In this document: positions 1-8,839 of the stretch, piece by piece
Layout of the letters: the number at the start of each line of letters is the position of its first letter
How positions within the stretch are numbered: the stretch's first letter is position 1
NCBI GenBank assembly: GCA_019114005.1
Contig: DXGH01000073.1
Coordinates: forward strand, 124,001 to 188,000
DNA length: 64,000 nucleotides
Direction: 5' to 3'
DNA from: Candidatus Acetatifactor stercoripullorum
GTDB lineage: Bacteria; Bacillota; Clostridia; Lachnospirales; Lachnospiraceae
Position numbers and translations under genes: made by a program
Notes under the pieces: model-generated
The model's database searches: none
The model's input: only the letters and a program-made list of their open reading frames with translations
Told to the model about the DNA's origin: nothing

Positions 1-624
1 TTTATATGGCAGCAGAGCATATGCTGGACTTTTGTTCTGCTGTCAGGCTTTTGCTGGATGTTTGGAAGGCGCCGCCTAAAGCGTGGACTGATCGTGCTGG
101 GAGCAGGCCTGCTTACCTCCCTTGTAACCTGGAGCTTTACCTATAATGAGAGAGTTACCTTTGGGATCCTTACATTTTTAGGGACGGCAATGCTGGTCAT
201 GATTCCTCTGGAAAAGGTGCTTGGAAAAATTCCAGCAAAGGCGGGATGTGTGCTTGGCTTTGCACTTTTCCTGATAACAAGAGGAATCAATGATGAATAT
301 CTGGGGTTTGGTCCGGCAGAAATCATAAGGCTTCCTCATGGGTGGTATCAAAAGGGTCTGTTTATGACCTTTTTTGGCTTTACAGACGAAGCCTTTTATT
401 CGGCGGATTACTTTTCTGTGTTTCCCTGGATTTTCCTGTTTGTAACAGGTTACTTTTTATATCGGATTGCACGGGATAGAAATCTTTTGGATAAAATAGC
501 AGATGTGGCGCCCAGACTGCCGTTTTCGGCGCTGGGGAGACATTCTCTTTTGATTTATCTGCTGCATCAGCCGGTGATGTATCTGGCGCTTGTGCTTCTT
601 GGGGTTATAAAGACTCCTGGCTGA
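1..624 (+). CDS. Membrane acyltransferase-like protein (DUF1624 / heparan-alpha-glucosaminide N-acetyltransferase type), 5' end cut off
   Basis: The frame is open from base 1, so the N-terminus lies outside the window and the true start is not visible. What remains is about 207 residues with roughly five or six hydrophobic segments, including one around FALFLITRGIN, one around FPWIFLFVTGYFLY, and a last one around SLLIYLLHQPVMYLALVL. The short basic GRRRLKRG stretch, the late G-R-H-S-L-L-I-Y-L-L-H-Q-P motif and a length matching the second half of DUF1624 proteins point to that inner-membrane acyltransferase-like family. The LGRHSLLIYLLHQP motif is typical of its last helices. The substrate cannot be read from sequence. 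A terminator follows 44 bases downstream, so this ends its transcription unit. Confidence 0.7.
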   Translation, partial: FIWQQSICWTFVLLSGFCWMFGRRRLKRGLIVLGAGLLTSLVTWSFTYNERVTFGILTFLGTAMLVMIPLEKVLGKIPAKAGCVLGFALFLITRGINDEYLGFGPAEIIRLPHGWYQKGLFMTFFGFTDEAFYSADYFSVFPWIFLFVTGYFLYRIARDRNLLDKIADVAPRLPFSALGRHSLLIYLLHQPVMYLALVLLGVIKTPG

Positions 625-667
625 AGAAAGGCATATGAGCGGATGCAGCGCAGGACATCTGACAGTT

Positions 668-698
668 AGAAGGACGGCAGCATTGTCCTTCTTTTTTT
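668..698 (+). terminator. Intrinsic terminator after the DUF1624 gene
   Basis: AGAAGGAC (668-675) pairs perfectly with GTCCTTCT (685-692) around a 9-base loop. A run of seven T follows. Its position just after the upstream stop codon fits a Rho-independent terminator. Confidence 0.85.
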
Positions 699-824
699 AT
701 GCTTAGAAAATGAGTTAAAAAAATTACAGATATATTTTACAGGTATTTAACACAGAAAAAGGGATATGATGAACAATGACAAAAGTTACATGTCATACAG
801 TGAAAAATGTGTCAAAATTTAACA

Positions 825-853
825 TTGTATATCCGGCTGCGTTTTGATATACT
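825..853 (+). promoter_or_regulatory. Sigma-A type promoter for the PHP-domain gene
   Basis: TTGTAT (825-830) and TATACT (848-853) are separated by exactly 17 bases. Transcription would begin near 860, which leaves room for the AAGGAGG site at 871-877. It rules out the in-frame ATG at 856 as the start of the gene. Confidence 0.6.
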
Positions 854-882
854 GAATGAGGTTCAGGAAAAAGGAGGTTGCC

Positions 883-1656
883 ATGCGTTTTGATATGCAC
901 TGCCATACCAAGGAAGGGTCCATGGATGGCAAGGTACCCATAGCGGAATATATTTCTCTTTTGATAGACAGAGGCTATGACGGTATGCTTGTCAGTGATC
1001 ATAATTCCTATAAGGGCTACAGAGAGTGGAAGCGGAATCTAAAAGACAAAAAATTTCCGGATTTTGTAGTTTTAAAGGGCATTGAGTATGATACCATCGA
1101 TGCAGGACACATACTTGTGATTATGCCGGAGAATGTGAATTTAAAGATTTTGGAGCTGAGAGGGCTTCCTGTGCATCTGCTGATTGATATTGTGCATAAA
1201 AATGGAGGTATTTTAGGGCCCGCCCATCCCTGTGGGGAAAAATATCTGAGCATTACCAATACCCGCAAGCATAAAAGCCAGCTGGCGGTGATGGACAGGT
1301 TCGATTTTGTGGAGGGCTTTAATGCTTGTGAGACAGTCCAGAGCAACCGCAGCGCTTCCGCTATTGCGGAGCAGTTTGAAAAACCACGGTTCGGCGGCAG
1401 CGATGCGCATAAGGCGGATTGTGTGGGATTAGCCTATACGGATTTTCCGGTTCCCATACGTTGTGAATCCGACCTGATCCAATGTGTGCTTGAGAAAAAT
1501 CAGATTACCTGCGGAGGCAGCTATTATAAGGGAACCACAAAAGAAAGGATAGGGAAGGCAAACAGTATTCTTGTGCAGTCATTTTGGTTTTACAACCGTC
1601 TGGGAAGTCTGTGGCGTCACCGCCAAAGAGTGATGGAAATGCACAAGCTGGTATAA
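883..1656 (+). CDS. PHP-domain metal-dependent phosphoesterase
   Basis: This 257-residue protein begins with the PHP signature HCHT at residues 6-9. It continues with SDHNS near 38-42, GPAHPCG near 113 and GGSDAH near 171, which are the metal-binding His/Asp clusters of the polymerase-and-histidinol-phosphatase superfamily. Members hydrolyse phosphoesters such as nucleoside 3',5'-bisphosphates or signalling nucleotides; the substrate here cannot be told. The start at 883 is chosen because AAGGAGG sits 5 bases upstream and an in-frame ATG at 856 would overlap the promoter. It is a single-gene unit with its own promoter and terminator. The C-terminal 45 residues are basic and may not belong to the catalytic domain. 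Confidence 0.8.
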   Translation: MRFDMHCHTKEGSMDGKVPIAEYISLLIDRGYDGMLVSDHNSYKGYREWKRNLKDKKFPDFVVLKGIEYDTIDAGHILVIMPENVNLKILELRGLPVHLLIDIVHKNGGILGPAHPCGEKYLSITNTRKHKSQLAVMDRFDFVEGFNACETVQSNRSASAIAEQFEKPRFGGSDAHKADCVGLAYTDFPVPIRCESDLIQCVLEKNQITCGGSYYKGTTKERIGKANSILVQSFWFYNRLGSLWRHRQRVMEMHKLV

Positions 1657-1680
1657 AAAAATTGGAAAAAAAAGGACGAG

Positions 1681-1716
1681 AAAGCGACGGGTTGTAATCA
1701 TTTCGTCGCTTTTCTT
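1681..1716 (+). terminator. Intrinsic terminator after the PHP gene
   Basis: AAAGCGACG (1681-1689) pairs with CGTCGCTTT (1704-1712), and a short T-rich stretch follows. It separates the PHP gene from the transporter operon. A TATAAT box at 1754-1759 lies upstream of that operon but has no convincing -35 box. Confidence 0.7.
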
Positions 1717-1800
1717 CATAAATTCTTAAGATGCTTTTTTGTATGGCGCAGGGTATAATGTTTTCATTAAAACAAATGTTTTTTTGAAAAGAGGGAAAGT

Positions 1801-4143
1801 ATGATAAAAACACAAAACGTGGAAAAGGAAAACCGGAAAAAACGCAGGGCAGCTCTCAAACAGGGACTGTTGTCTGCGCTGATTGCCGTGTCTGCGGTTA
1901 CGCTTACCGCCTGCGGCGGCAGGGAGGAGACGGTTTCAGCAGATGAAACTCCGGCGTATGTGTATGTGCCGGAATACATAGAGCTCAGTAATGACAGCTA
2001 CTCCAACTTTTATGATGTGCAGATTACTGGGGATGCCGTCTATTATGTCCGCAACACCTATGACGAGACAGCCATGACTTCGGTTACGGAAATCTGCCGG
2101 TATACGCCGGGAGCGGACACAGAGCCGGAGGCGCTTCCTGTTTCTGTCAGGGAAAACACAAGCATTAACGGCTTTACAGTGGATGGAGCGGGCAATGTCT
2201 ATCTGTGCCTTTACGACTATTCGGGAGAGGAGTTGGATGCAGATGGCTTTCTAATCAGCAAAACCTTTCTGGCTCAATATGACGCTTCGGGAAATCTGGT
2301 TTATGAGCAGGAGATCACAGACCTTTTAAATGAGGATGCAGACAATAACTATGTAAACGGCATCCTTTCCGATGATGAGGGAAATCTCTATCTTTGCTCT
2401 TCCTATCTGGTTCGTCTCTTTGACGGCCAGGGTAATTATCAGGGGGAGGTATCCACTGGGGAGAGCTGGATCAACAGCATGGGAAAGGGCAAGGACGGCA
2501 AGATTTATGTAAGCTACTATGACAACACCTCCGCCGATGGAGGAATGGTGATTGCAGATATCGATTTTGCCGCAAAGAAGCTGGGCGAGGCAAAAGAAAA
2601 CTTTCCAAGCGGAAACGGAGGAAACATTCTTTCTGCTGGTGCAGAGAAGGATTTTCTGATCAATGATGGAACAAAGCTGTCTGAATATGATTTGTCCACG
2701 CAGACCAGTGAGGAGATTTTGGACTGGCTGGACAGCGACATCAATGGACAGTATGTGAACAGTGTGGGTGCTTTGTCAGATGGCCGGATCGTGGCGATTG
2801 TAAACGACTGGAACACAGGGGAGACGGAAATTGCATTGCTGACAAAGACCGACAGCTCCAAGCTGGTGCAGAAGGAGCAGATTACCATCGGTACGCTTTA
2901 CACCAATCAAAACCTCCAGGCTGCGGCGGTGGATTTTAACAAGAGCAGTGAGCAGTACCGGGTGGATATCAAAACTTATATCGATACGAACAACTGGACG
3001 GAAACAAGCTATCAGGACGGCATTACCAGCTTGAATAATGATATTACCTCGGGCTCAAACTGCCCGGATATTCTGGACTTGTCCCAGCTGAATGTGGAGC
3101 AGCTTGCCACAAAGGGTGTGTTTGAGGATTTGATGCCCTATCTGGAGGAAAGCAGCGTGCTGGACAAGGATGATTTTATGGAAAATATTCTGGAAAGCTT
3201 CCAGTATGACGGCGCTCTGGTGGCAATTCCCAGCACCTTCTCTCTCAGCACGGTAATTGGCAAGACCTCTGATGTGGGAGAGGAAATGGGCTGGACGCTG
3301 GATGAGCTGATCGCATATGCAGACGCCCACGAGGGAGCGGAGCTTTTTGACGGGGCCTCCAAGAGCAGCATTTTGTATTACTGCCTTACCTATAATATGG
3401 ATTCCTTTGTGGATTGGAGCACAGGGGAGTGTAAATTCGACACACCAGAGTTTAAGAGCCTTCTGGAATTTGTAAACAGATTCCCGGATATCTATGACTG
3501 GGAATCGGATACCAGGTCCCAGCCGGCAAAGATACAGGCCGGGGATGTGCTTTTGGCAATGGCGGGCATTTACGATCTGAACGGCATTCAGGAATATGCC
3601 GCAATGTTTGGCGAACCGGTGACCTGTATCGGATACCCTACGCTGGACGGGAGTGCGGGATGTATTTTGAATGTGAGCGATATTTACGGTATTGCATCCA
3701 AATCTGATAATAAGGACGGCGCATGGGCCTTTATTGAGCATTATCTGGCAGCGCAGGACGAGGACAATGTTTTCTCCTGGGGACTTCCCACCCGCCAGTC
3801 CAAGTTCGACGAAATGATAGCGGAGGCTGCCAAGGCAGAGTATGTATTGGATGAAAATGGCGAGCCTATGCTGGATGAAAACGGCGAGCCCATCCTTGCA
3901 GGAGGAACGTCCAGCATTTCCTATGGGGACTGGGAATATACCTATCATGTGCCTACCGAGGAGGAGATAGCCCTTCTGCGGGAATTGGTTTCTGTGGCAA
4001 AGCCTTCGCCTGCGGGAAATGATGAGATAAACACGATTATTTCCGAGGAGGCAGAAGCCTTTTATCAGGGACAGAAGTCTGTGGACGATGTGGCTAAGGT
4101 GATTCAAAGCCGTGCGCAGATTTATGTAAGCGAGAACAGCTAG
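1801..4143 (+). CDS. Lipoprotein: propeller-like N-terminal domain fused to a family-1 solute-binding domain
   Basis: The 780-residue protein has a basic N-terminus, a hydrophobic segment and the lipobox LTAC with the lipidated Cys at residue 38. It should therefore be anchored outside the membrane. Residues about 55-345 hold repeated beta-rich units with motifs such as DGAGNVYLCL, DDEGNLYLCS and KDGKIYVSYY, typical of NHL/WD-like propeller blades. Residues about 355-780 look like a family-1 extracellular solute-binding domain (start ITIGTLYTNQNLQAAAVDFN). A short tandem LDENGEP repeat sits near 680. The last 20 residues (VIQSRAQIYVSEN) recur almost exactly at the end of the product of 8836-11388, so the two are paralogues. 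It is the first gene of a six-gene operon with permeases just downstream. The ligand is unknown. Confidence 0.8.
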   Translation: MIKTQNVEKENRKKRRAALKQGLLSALIAVSAVTLTACGGREETVSADETPAYVYVPEYIELSNDSYSNFYDVQITGDAVYYVRNTYDETAMTSVTEICRYTPGADTEPEALPVSVRENTSINGFTVDGAGNVYLCLYDYSGEELDADGFLISKTFLAQYDASGNLVYEQEITDLLNEDADNNYVNGILSDDEGNLYLCSSYLVRLFDGQGNYQGEVSTGESWINSMGKGKDGKIYVSYYDNTSADGGMVIADIDFAAKKLGEAKENFPSGNGGNILSAGAEKDFLINDGTKLSEYDLSTQTSEEILDWLDSDINGQYVNSVGALSDGRIVAIVNDWNTGETEIALLTKTDSSKLVQKEQITIGTLYTNQNLQAAAVDFNKSSEQYRVDIKTYIDTNNWTETSYQDGITSLNNDITSGSNCPDILDLSQLNVEQLATKGVFEDLMPYLEESSVLDKDDFMENILESFQYDGALVAIPSTFSLSTVIGKTSDVGEEMGWTLDELIAYADAHEGAELFDGASKSSILYYCLTYNMDSFVDWSTGECKFDTPEFKSLLEFVNRFPDIYDWESDTRSQPAKIQAGDVLLAMAGIYDLNGIQEYAAMFGEPVTCIGYPTLDGSAGCILNVSDIYGIASKSDNKDGAWAFIEHYLAAQDEDNVFSWGLPTRQSKFDEMIAEAAKAEYVLDENGEPMLDENGEPILAGGTSSISYGDWEYTYHVPTEEEIALLRELVSVAKPSPAGNDEINTIISEEAEAFYQGQKSVDDVAKVIQSRAQIYVSENS

Positions 4144-4153
4144 GAGTGCAGCA

Positions 4154-5056
4154 GTGAGAAAGTATCAGTCGTTAAAGCATAAAAAGTCAACAAAACAGAC
4201 ACGCAGGATTAAGATAAGCTCGGGGCTTTACATAGCCCCCAGCTTTCTTGGCGTCCTTGTGTTTTTTGTGATTCCTTTTCTGGTGGTGATTTATTATTCT
4301 TTGGTAGATAATCCCATCAGCGGTAATTTTGTGTTTTTGGATAATTTCAAAAGTATTGTGCGCAACGCTGCTTTCCGTCAGGCGGTGAAAAATACATTTA
4401 CCTTTTCGGCGGTGTCGGTTCCTCTTGCGGTGATACTGTCCCTTTTGCTGGCCATTGTACTGGAATCCAAAATGCCTTTCAGGACCCAGTTCCGCACCTT
4501 TTTCCTGAGTCCTCTGATGGTGCCCGTGGCCTCCATTGTGCTGATCTGGCAGGTGCTTTTTCATTACAATGGCGCCGTGAATGATGTTTTGACCATGTTT
4601 GGGGGAAACAAGATAGATTGGTTAAAATCGGATTATGCCTTGGTGGTGGTAGTGCTTTTGTTCCTCTGGAAAAACCTTGGCTATAATATGATTTTGTTCA
4701 TGGCGGCCCTGGCAAGCATTCCCAGGGATATTCTGGAGGTGGCAAGGCTGGAGAGCGCAACGCCGCTTCAGACCTTTTTTTACATAAAGGTCCGTTACCT
4801 TTCTTCTACCATGCTGTTTGTAACTATTATGTCGTTGATCAATTCCTTTAAGGTGTTCCGTGAAATTTACCTTTTGACGGATGATTATCCCTACGACACC
4901 ATTTATATGCTGCAGCATTTCATGAATAATAAGTTTAAATCTCTGGATTATCAGACGCTGTCGGCTGCGGCCATACTGATGGCCATAGTCATGGTGGTCA
5001 TCATCAGCATCTTGTTTCTGGCGGAGAACAGATTCGGAAAGGATGTGGAAGGATGA
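4154..5056 (+). CDS. ABC transporter permease, sugar type (MalF/UgpA-like)
   Basis: This 300-residue protein has about six membrane segments. It carries the EAA-type cytoplasmic loop near residues 190-215 (around ILEVARLESATPLQTFFYIKV), which docks to the ATPase. It starts with GTG; its Shine-Dalgarno sequence TAGGAG overlaps the stop codon of the preceding gene, so the two are translationally linked. The family works with a MalG-type partner, encoded next with a 4-base overlap, and a binding protein, encoded just before. No ATPase gene is present in the operon. A shared MsmK-like ATPase encoded elsewhere is the usual solution in Firmicutes. Confidence 0.9.
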   Translation: MRKYQSLKHKKSTKQTRRIKISSGLYIAPSFLGVLVFFVIPFLVVIYYSLVDNPISGNFVFLDNFKSIVRNAAFRQAVKNTFTFSAVSVPLAVILSLLLAIVLESKMPFRTQFRTFFLSPLMVPVASIVLIWQVLFHYNGAVNDVLTMFGGNKIDWLKSDYALVVVVLLFLWKNLGYNMILFMAALASIPRDILEVARLESATPLQTFFYIKVRYLSSTMLFVTIMSLINSFKVFREIYLLTDDYPYDTIYMLQHFMNNKFKSLDYQTLSAAAILMAIVMVVIISILFLAENRFGKDVEG

Positions 5057-6045
5057 GCGGGAAGCGTACGCCCATGCGGGCTGCAGGCAGAAGAAATTCA
5101 GGCATCAGGGGACACAGCGCTTTGGCACGCAGCACACACCGGCGCAGCACTTATAAGCACAGGAAATTTTGGAGCGTATTCAGGATAGCCGTCGCCACGC
5201 TCATTGCTGCGGGCTTTGCCATATTGTTTCTCATGCCCATTATACTTACAATCACCAATTCCTTCATGTCGGCCTCAGAGATATCTGCCAATTATGGTTC
5301 GGTATTCGCCACCAGCGAAAGCGGGGGAAAGGTATATATTTCCGAGAAGGTCAATCTGAAGTTTATACCGGACATGGTATCCTTCAGCCAGTATATCACG
5401 GTGCTTTTCAAGAGCCCGGATTATCTTTTAAAATTTTGGAATTCTGTGATTTTGGTGGGCCCTATTGTGGTGTTTCAGCTGTTGACGGCCTCTCTGGCCT
5501 CCTATGGCTTTGCAAGGTATACCGGGAAGCTCAGGCAGATTGTGTTTTTTTCTTACATCATATTGATGCTGATGCCTTATCAGGTGACGCTGGTGCCAAA
5601 CTATCTTGTTTCAGACTGGCTTAATATATTAGACAGCTATTGGGCGATCTGGCTGCCAGGGATTTTTTCTCCCTTTGCGGTTTATCTTCTCACTAAGTTT
5701 ATGAAGCGGATTCCCCACTCGGTGGTGGAGGCCGCCCAGATAGACGGGGCGGGGGAGTGGCAGATTTACAGGCGGATCTGTCTGCCTTTGTGCAAGGGAG
5801 CGCTCTGTTCGGCGGCGATTTTGGTTTTTATAGATTATTGGAATATGGTGGAGCAGCCCTTGATTCTGCTTACAGACACGGAAACTCATCCCTTGTCCGT
5901 GTTTTTGAGTAAAATCAACAAAGGTGAAATCGGCCTGGCGTTTGCGGTGGCCACAATTTATATGGTGCCAAGCCTCTTGGTGTTTTTGTATGGAGAGGAA
6001 TATCTGGTGGATGGCATCACCTACCAGGGCGGTATCAAGGGATAA
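5053..6045 (+). CDS. ABC transporter permease, sugar type (MalG/UgpE-like)
   Basis: The start codon overlaps the stop of the upstream permease (ATGA), a typical sign of coupled translation. The 330-residue product has a long basic N-terminal tail rich in Arg and His (residues 1-38) and then six membrane segments. The EAA loop VVEAAQIDGAGEWQIYRRI lies near residue 225, with the E-A-A and G residues conserved. The external loop between the first two helices (about residues 70-115) is longer than usual. It forms the heterodimeric pore with the product of 4154-5056. Confidence 0.9.
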   Translation: MSGKRTPMRAAGRRNSGIRGHSALARSTHRRSTYKHRKFWSVFRIAVATLIAAGFAILFLMPIILTITNSFMSASEISANYGSVFATSESGGKVYISEKVNLKFIPDMVSFSQYITVLFKSPDYLLKFWNSVILVGPIVVFQLLTASLASYGFARYTGKLRQIVFFSYIILMLMPYQVTLVPNYLVSDWLNILDSYWAIWLPGIFSPFAVYLLTKFMKRIPHSVVEAAQIDGAGEWQIYRRICLPLCKGALCSAAILVFIDYWNMVEQPLILLTDTETHPLSVFLSKINKGEIGLAFAVATIYMVPSLLVFLYGEEYLVDGITYQGGIKG

Positions 6046-6069
6046 AGGCGTAAAGAGAGGAAGCGGAGT

Positions 6070-7734
6070 ATGAACGAAAAAGGAAGCAAAAGAAGAGAGT
6101 GGGTGAAAACAGCAGCGATTATTTTTCTTTCCGTGCTGCTGGTGCTCACCTTTTTCTCCAATACAATTATGAATTATTCCCTGCCGGAGGTCGCGGCCCA
6201 GTATGTGCAGTCGGGAACCATCACCGCTAAAATCCGGGGAACCGGCGTGGTGGAGAGCGGGGATCCCTACAACGTGATGGTCAATGAGACCAGGAAGGTG
6301 GCAAGCGTTGCCGTAAAGGCCGGGGACACCGTGCAGAAGGGCGACGTGCTTGTGTATCTTGAGGATCAGGAGAGCGATGAGCTCAAGGCCGCCCAGGAAG
6401 CCCTGGAGACGGCCCGGGACAATGTGGAGACGGCTCAGAATACTTATTATGCAGCCCTGCTTTCCGCAGACATCAACACAGAGGTGCTGCAGTCGGTGGG
6501 AGAATCCTCTGTGAGCGGATATCTGCAGAGGATTGTGGACGCACATACAGCTGTGGAGCAGGCGCAGAAAGAGGTGGATGACTGGACGCAGAAGGTGAAC
6601 GCGTTCAAAACACAAATTTCCATAACCCCTGAAAACGACGCGGATGTGTCTGCGGAGACAAAGGCTTTAAACGAGGCAAAGACCGCCAAGGAGAACGCGG
6701 ATTTTGCATTGACGGAGGCGCAGAACCGGTTAAAAGCCATTGAGTCCCAGCTGGAGTATGAGAACAGTGTCAGTGACGGCAACGCTGGTGCGGCAGGAAA
6801 TATAGATGAGCTTATCAGGCAGAGAAATCAGGCCCAGTTAGCGGTGATCAGCGCACAGACTGCCGCTGATAATGCAAACCTTGCATATGAGAGGGCACAG
6901 ACAGCGCTTGAAAATAAGACGGCCACAGGGGATAATGCCAGTGATATCGCAAGCCTGCAGAATCAGCAGGCCAAGGCTCAGGCGGAGCTTGATGCCGCAA
7001 CAAACAGATTGACGGAAAAAACCAATGTGCTGGGAGAAATGAGCCAGGCGCTGAATCTGGATTCCCAGTATGACGCCATTGTGAAGGCACAGGAGGAGGT
7101 TGCAAAGGCCGAAGAGGAGCTGCAAAAGCAGATGGAGAAATCCATAGGCGCTGTGGTGACCGCAGATGTGGCAGGAACAGTTACCTCCATCAATGTGACG
7201 GCAGGCGAGAGCACCAGCGCGGCCAATCCGGTGGCGGTGCTGCAGCCCGAGGGCAAGGGCTTTTCCATGAGCTTCTCCGTAACAAACGATCAGGCGTCGC
7301 GTCTGGCGGTGGGAGATAAGGCGGAGCTTGTAAATGCCTGGAGGTACGAGGATGTGGAGGTGACCCTTTCTGGCATCAGGCCGGATACCACGGATCCCGG
7401 GCAGAAGAAATTATTGACCTTTGACGTGACAGGCAGCGTTACTGCGGGGCAGACCTTGAACATATCGGTGGGGCAAAAGAGTGCAAATTATGATATGATT
7501 GTGCCAAACAGCGCCATTAGAGAGGACAACAACGGTAAATTTATTTTAATTGTGGAAACCAAGAGCAGTCCTTTGGGGAATCGTTATTATGCCACACGTG
7601 TGGACGTGGAAGTACTTGCCAGCGACGATACACAGTCAGCGGTGAGCGGAGGGCTTTACGGCTCTGAGTTTGTGATAACAACCTCCACTGCACCTGTGGA
7701 GGCTGGACAGCTGGTGAGACTTGCTGAGAGTTAA
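6070..7734 (+). CDS. HlyD/RND-type membrane fusion (adaptor) protein
   Basis: The 554-residue product has one N-terminal membrane anchor (residues 16-35) and a biotinyl/lipoyl-like half domain near 60-95 (around KVASVAVKAGDTVQKGDVLVYL). A very long Ala/Glu/Gln-rich coiled coil covers about 100-355. The second lipoyl half follows near 360-385 (TADVAGTVTSINVTAGES), then beta-barrel domains. This is the order of periplasmic-adaptor proteins; in Gram-positives such proteins assist MacB-type exporters. The next gene encodes a MacB-like membrane protein. Here both sit inside an operon that otherwise looks like an importer. Confidence 0.85.
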   Translation: MNEKGSKRREWVKTAAIIFLSVLLVLTFFSNTIMNYSLPEVAAQYVQSGTITAKIRGTGVVESGDPYNVMVNETRKVASVAVKAGDTVQKGDVLVYLEDQESDELKAAQEALETARDNVETAQNTYYAALLSADINTEVLQSVGESSVSGYLQRIVDAHTAVEQAQKEVDDWTQKVNAFKTQISITPENDADVSAETKALNEAKTAKENADFALTEAQNRLKAIESQLEYENSVSDGNAGAAGNIDELIRQRNQAQLAVISAQTAADNANLAYERAQTALENKTATGDNASDIASLQNQQAKAQAELDAATNRLTEKTNVLGEMSQALNLDSQYDAIVKAQEEVAKAEEELQKQMEKSIGAVVTADVAGTVTSINVTAGESTSAANPVAVLQPEGKGFSMSFSVTNDQASRLAVGDKAELVNAWRYEDVEVTLSGIRPDTTDPGQKKLLTFDVTGSVTAGQTLNISVGQKSANYDMIVPNSAIREDNNGKFILIVETKSSPLGNRYYATRVDVEVLASDDTQSAVSGGLYGSEFVITTSTAPVEAGQLVRLAES

Positions 7735-7744
7735 GGAGTGGATC

Positions 7745-8839
7745 ATGAAAAAATATGTGCTAAGCATAAGCGCTGGGGTATCCTTCCTGATTTTCCTGAT
7801 TTTGCTCCTGGCATCCAATCATATGGCGCAAAAGCAGCTTTCTCAGCAGATGGCCGAGCGCTGGAGCGAGGAAAAGGATGTGGCCCAGGTCAGCTGCTTT
7901 TTCTCCCCCAATGCGGGTATTACCAAGGATTCCATAGAGGAATTTGAACATTCCATGGATCAGGCTCTTTTGGAGGCATCCATCACTCAGGAATCGGAAA
8001 ATCCGGGTGCAAGGCTTTGGGCGGATGCGTACAGCGCAGACGGCCGCATTACCCTTACCACTGGCCGGGCTTCTCTGGAAGCAGACGCCATTGGAATTGG
8101 CGGTGATTTCTTCTTGTTCCACCCGGAGAAGCTGCTGGCAGGCTCCTATTTTTCGGGAAATGATTTGATGCAGGATTACTGTGTGCTTGATGAGGATGCT
8201 GCATGGCAGCTGTTTGGCTCAAATGATGTGGCTGGAATGACGGTTTACATTTCGGGAGTCCCTCATATGGTCACGGGCGTAATAGAAAGGCAGGATGGAA
8301 GACTTGCATCTGCTGCGGGGCTTGACAGTACTCTGGTTTATGTGTCCTATGAGACCCTGGAGCTGTATGGGAAAAATAATGGGATCAATCATTATGAAAT
8401 TGTCATGCCAAATCCTGTGAGCAATTTTGCCCTCAACCACGTGAAGGAAAATATCGGCGTTGAGGAAAAGGAGATGGAGGTGCTGGAAAATACCTCCAGA
8501 TATTCTCTGGTTTCCAGGTTAAAGCTGCTTATGGCCTTCGGCACCCGCTCCATGAATGGAAAGGCAATTATATATCCCTATTGGGAGAATATTGCAAGAG
8601 GCTATGAGGATATCATTGTATTGCTTACGGGCCTGATGCTTTTGTTTCTCCTTTATCCGGTAATTTTACTGCTTGTTGTCTTTATCAGATGGTGGAGGCA
8701 CAAGGGCTGGACCCTGAAGGATGTGTGGCATTGGTGTAGGGACTGGATGGAGCGCAGGATGGAACAGGCCCGTGAAAGGCGTAAAACTTTGCGCAGCCAA
8801 AGAGGCGTGCCAAAGAGTGAGGAGGAAGAAATTTTATGA
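7745..8839 (+). CDS. MacB-like membrane protein with an extracytoplasmic core domain, lacking the FtsX permease part
   Basis: This 364-residue protein has one membrane helix at residues 5-23 and one near 290-315. About 260 residues of extracytoplasmic domain lie between them and resemble the MacB periplasmic core (FFLFHPEKLLAGSYFS, then DCVLDEDAAWQLFG). The typical FtsX domain with three further helices is missing; the C-terminus is short and basic. The start at 7745 is chosen because AAGGAG overlaps the preceding stop codon at proper spacing. Its stop codon overlaps the next start. It probably partners the HlyD-like protein just before it. Its exact job is unknown. Confidence 0.65.
   Translation: MKKYVLSISAGVSFLIFLILLLASNHMAQKQLSQQMAERWSEEKDVAQVSCFFSPNAGITKDSIEEFEHSMDQALLEASITQESENPGARLWADAYSADGRITLTTGRASLEADAIGIGGDFFLFHPEKLLAGSYFSGNDLMQDYCVLDEDAAWQLFGSNDVAGMTVYISGVPHMVTGVIERQDGRLASAAGLDSTLVYVSYETLELYGKNNGINHYEIVMPNPVSNFALNHVKENIGVEEKEMEVLENTSRYSLVSRLKLLMAFGTRSMNGKAIIYPYWENIARGYEDIIVLLTGLMLLFLLYPVILLLVVFIRWWRHKGWTLKDVWHWCRDWMERRMEQARERRKTLRSQRGVPKSEEEEIL

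Noticed and set aside
3840..3905. Tandem LDENGEP repeat in the first binding lipoprotein as a functional repeat domain
   Set aside because: Only two copies exist; a local duplication in a loop is enough to explain it.
3055..4107. 350-codon open frame on the minus strand
   Set aside because: It is antisense to the first binding lipoprotein, has shadow composition and no domain.
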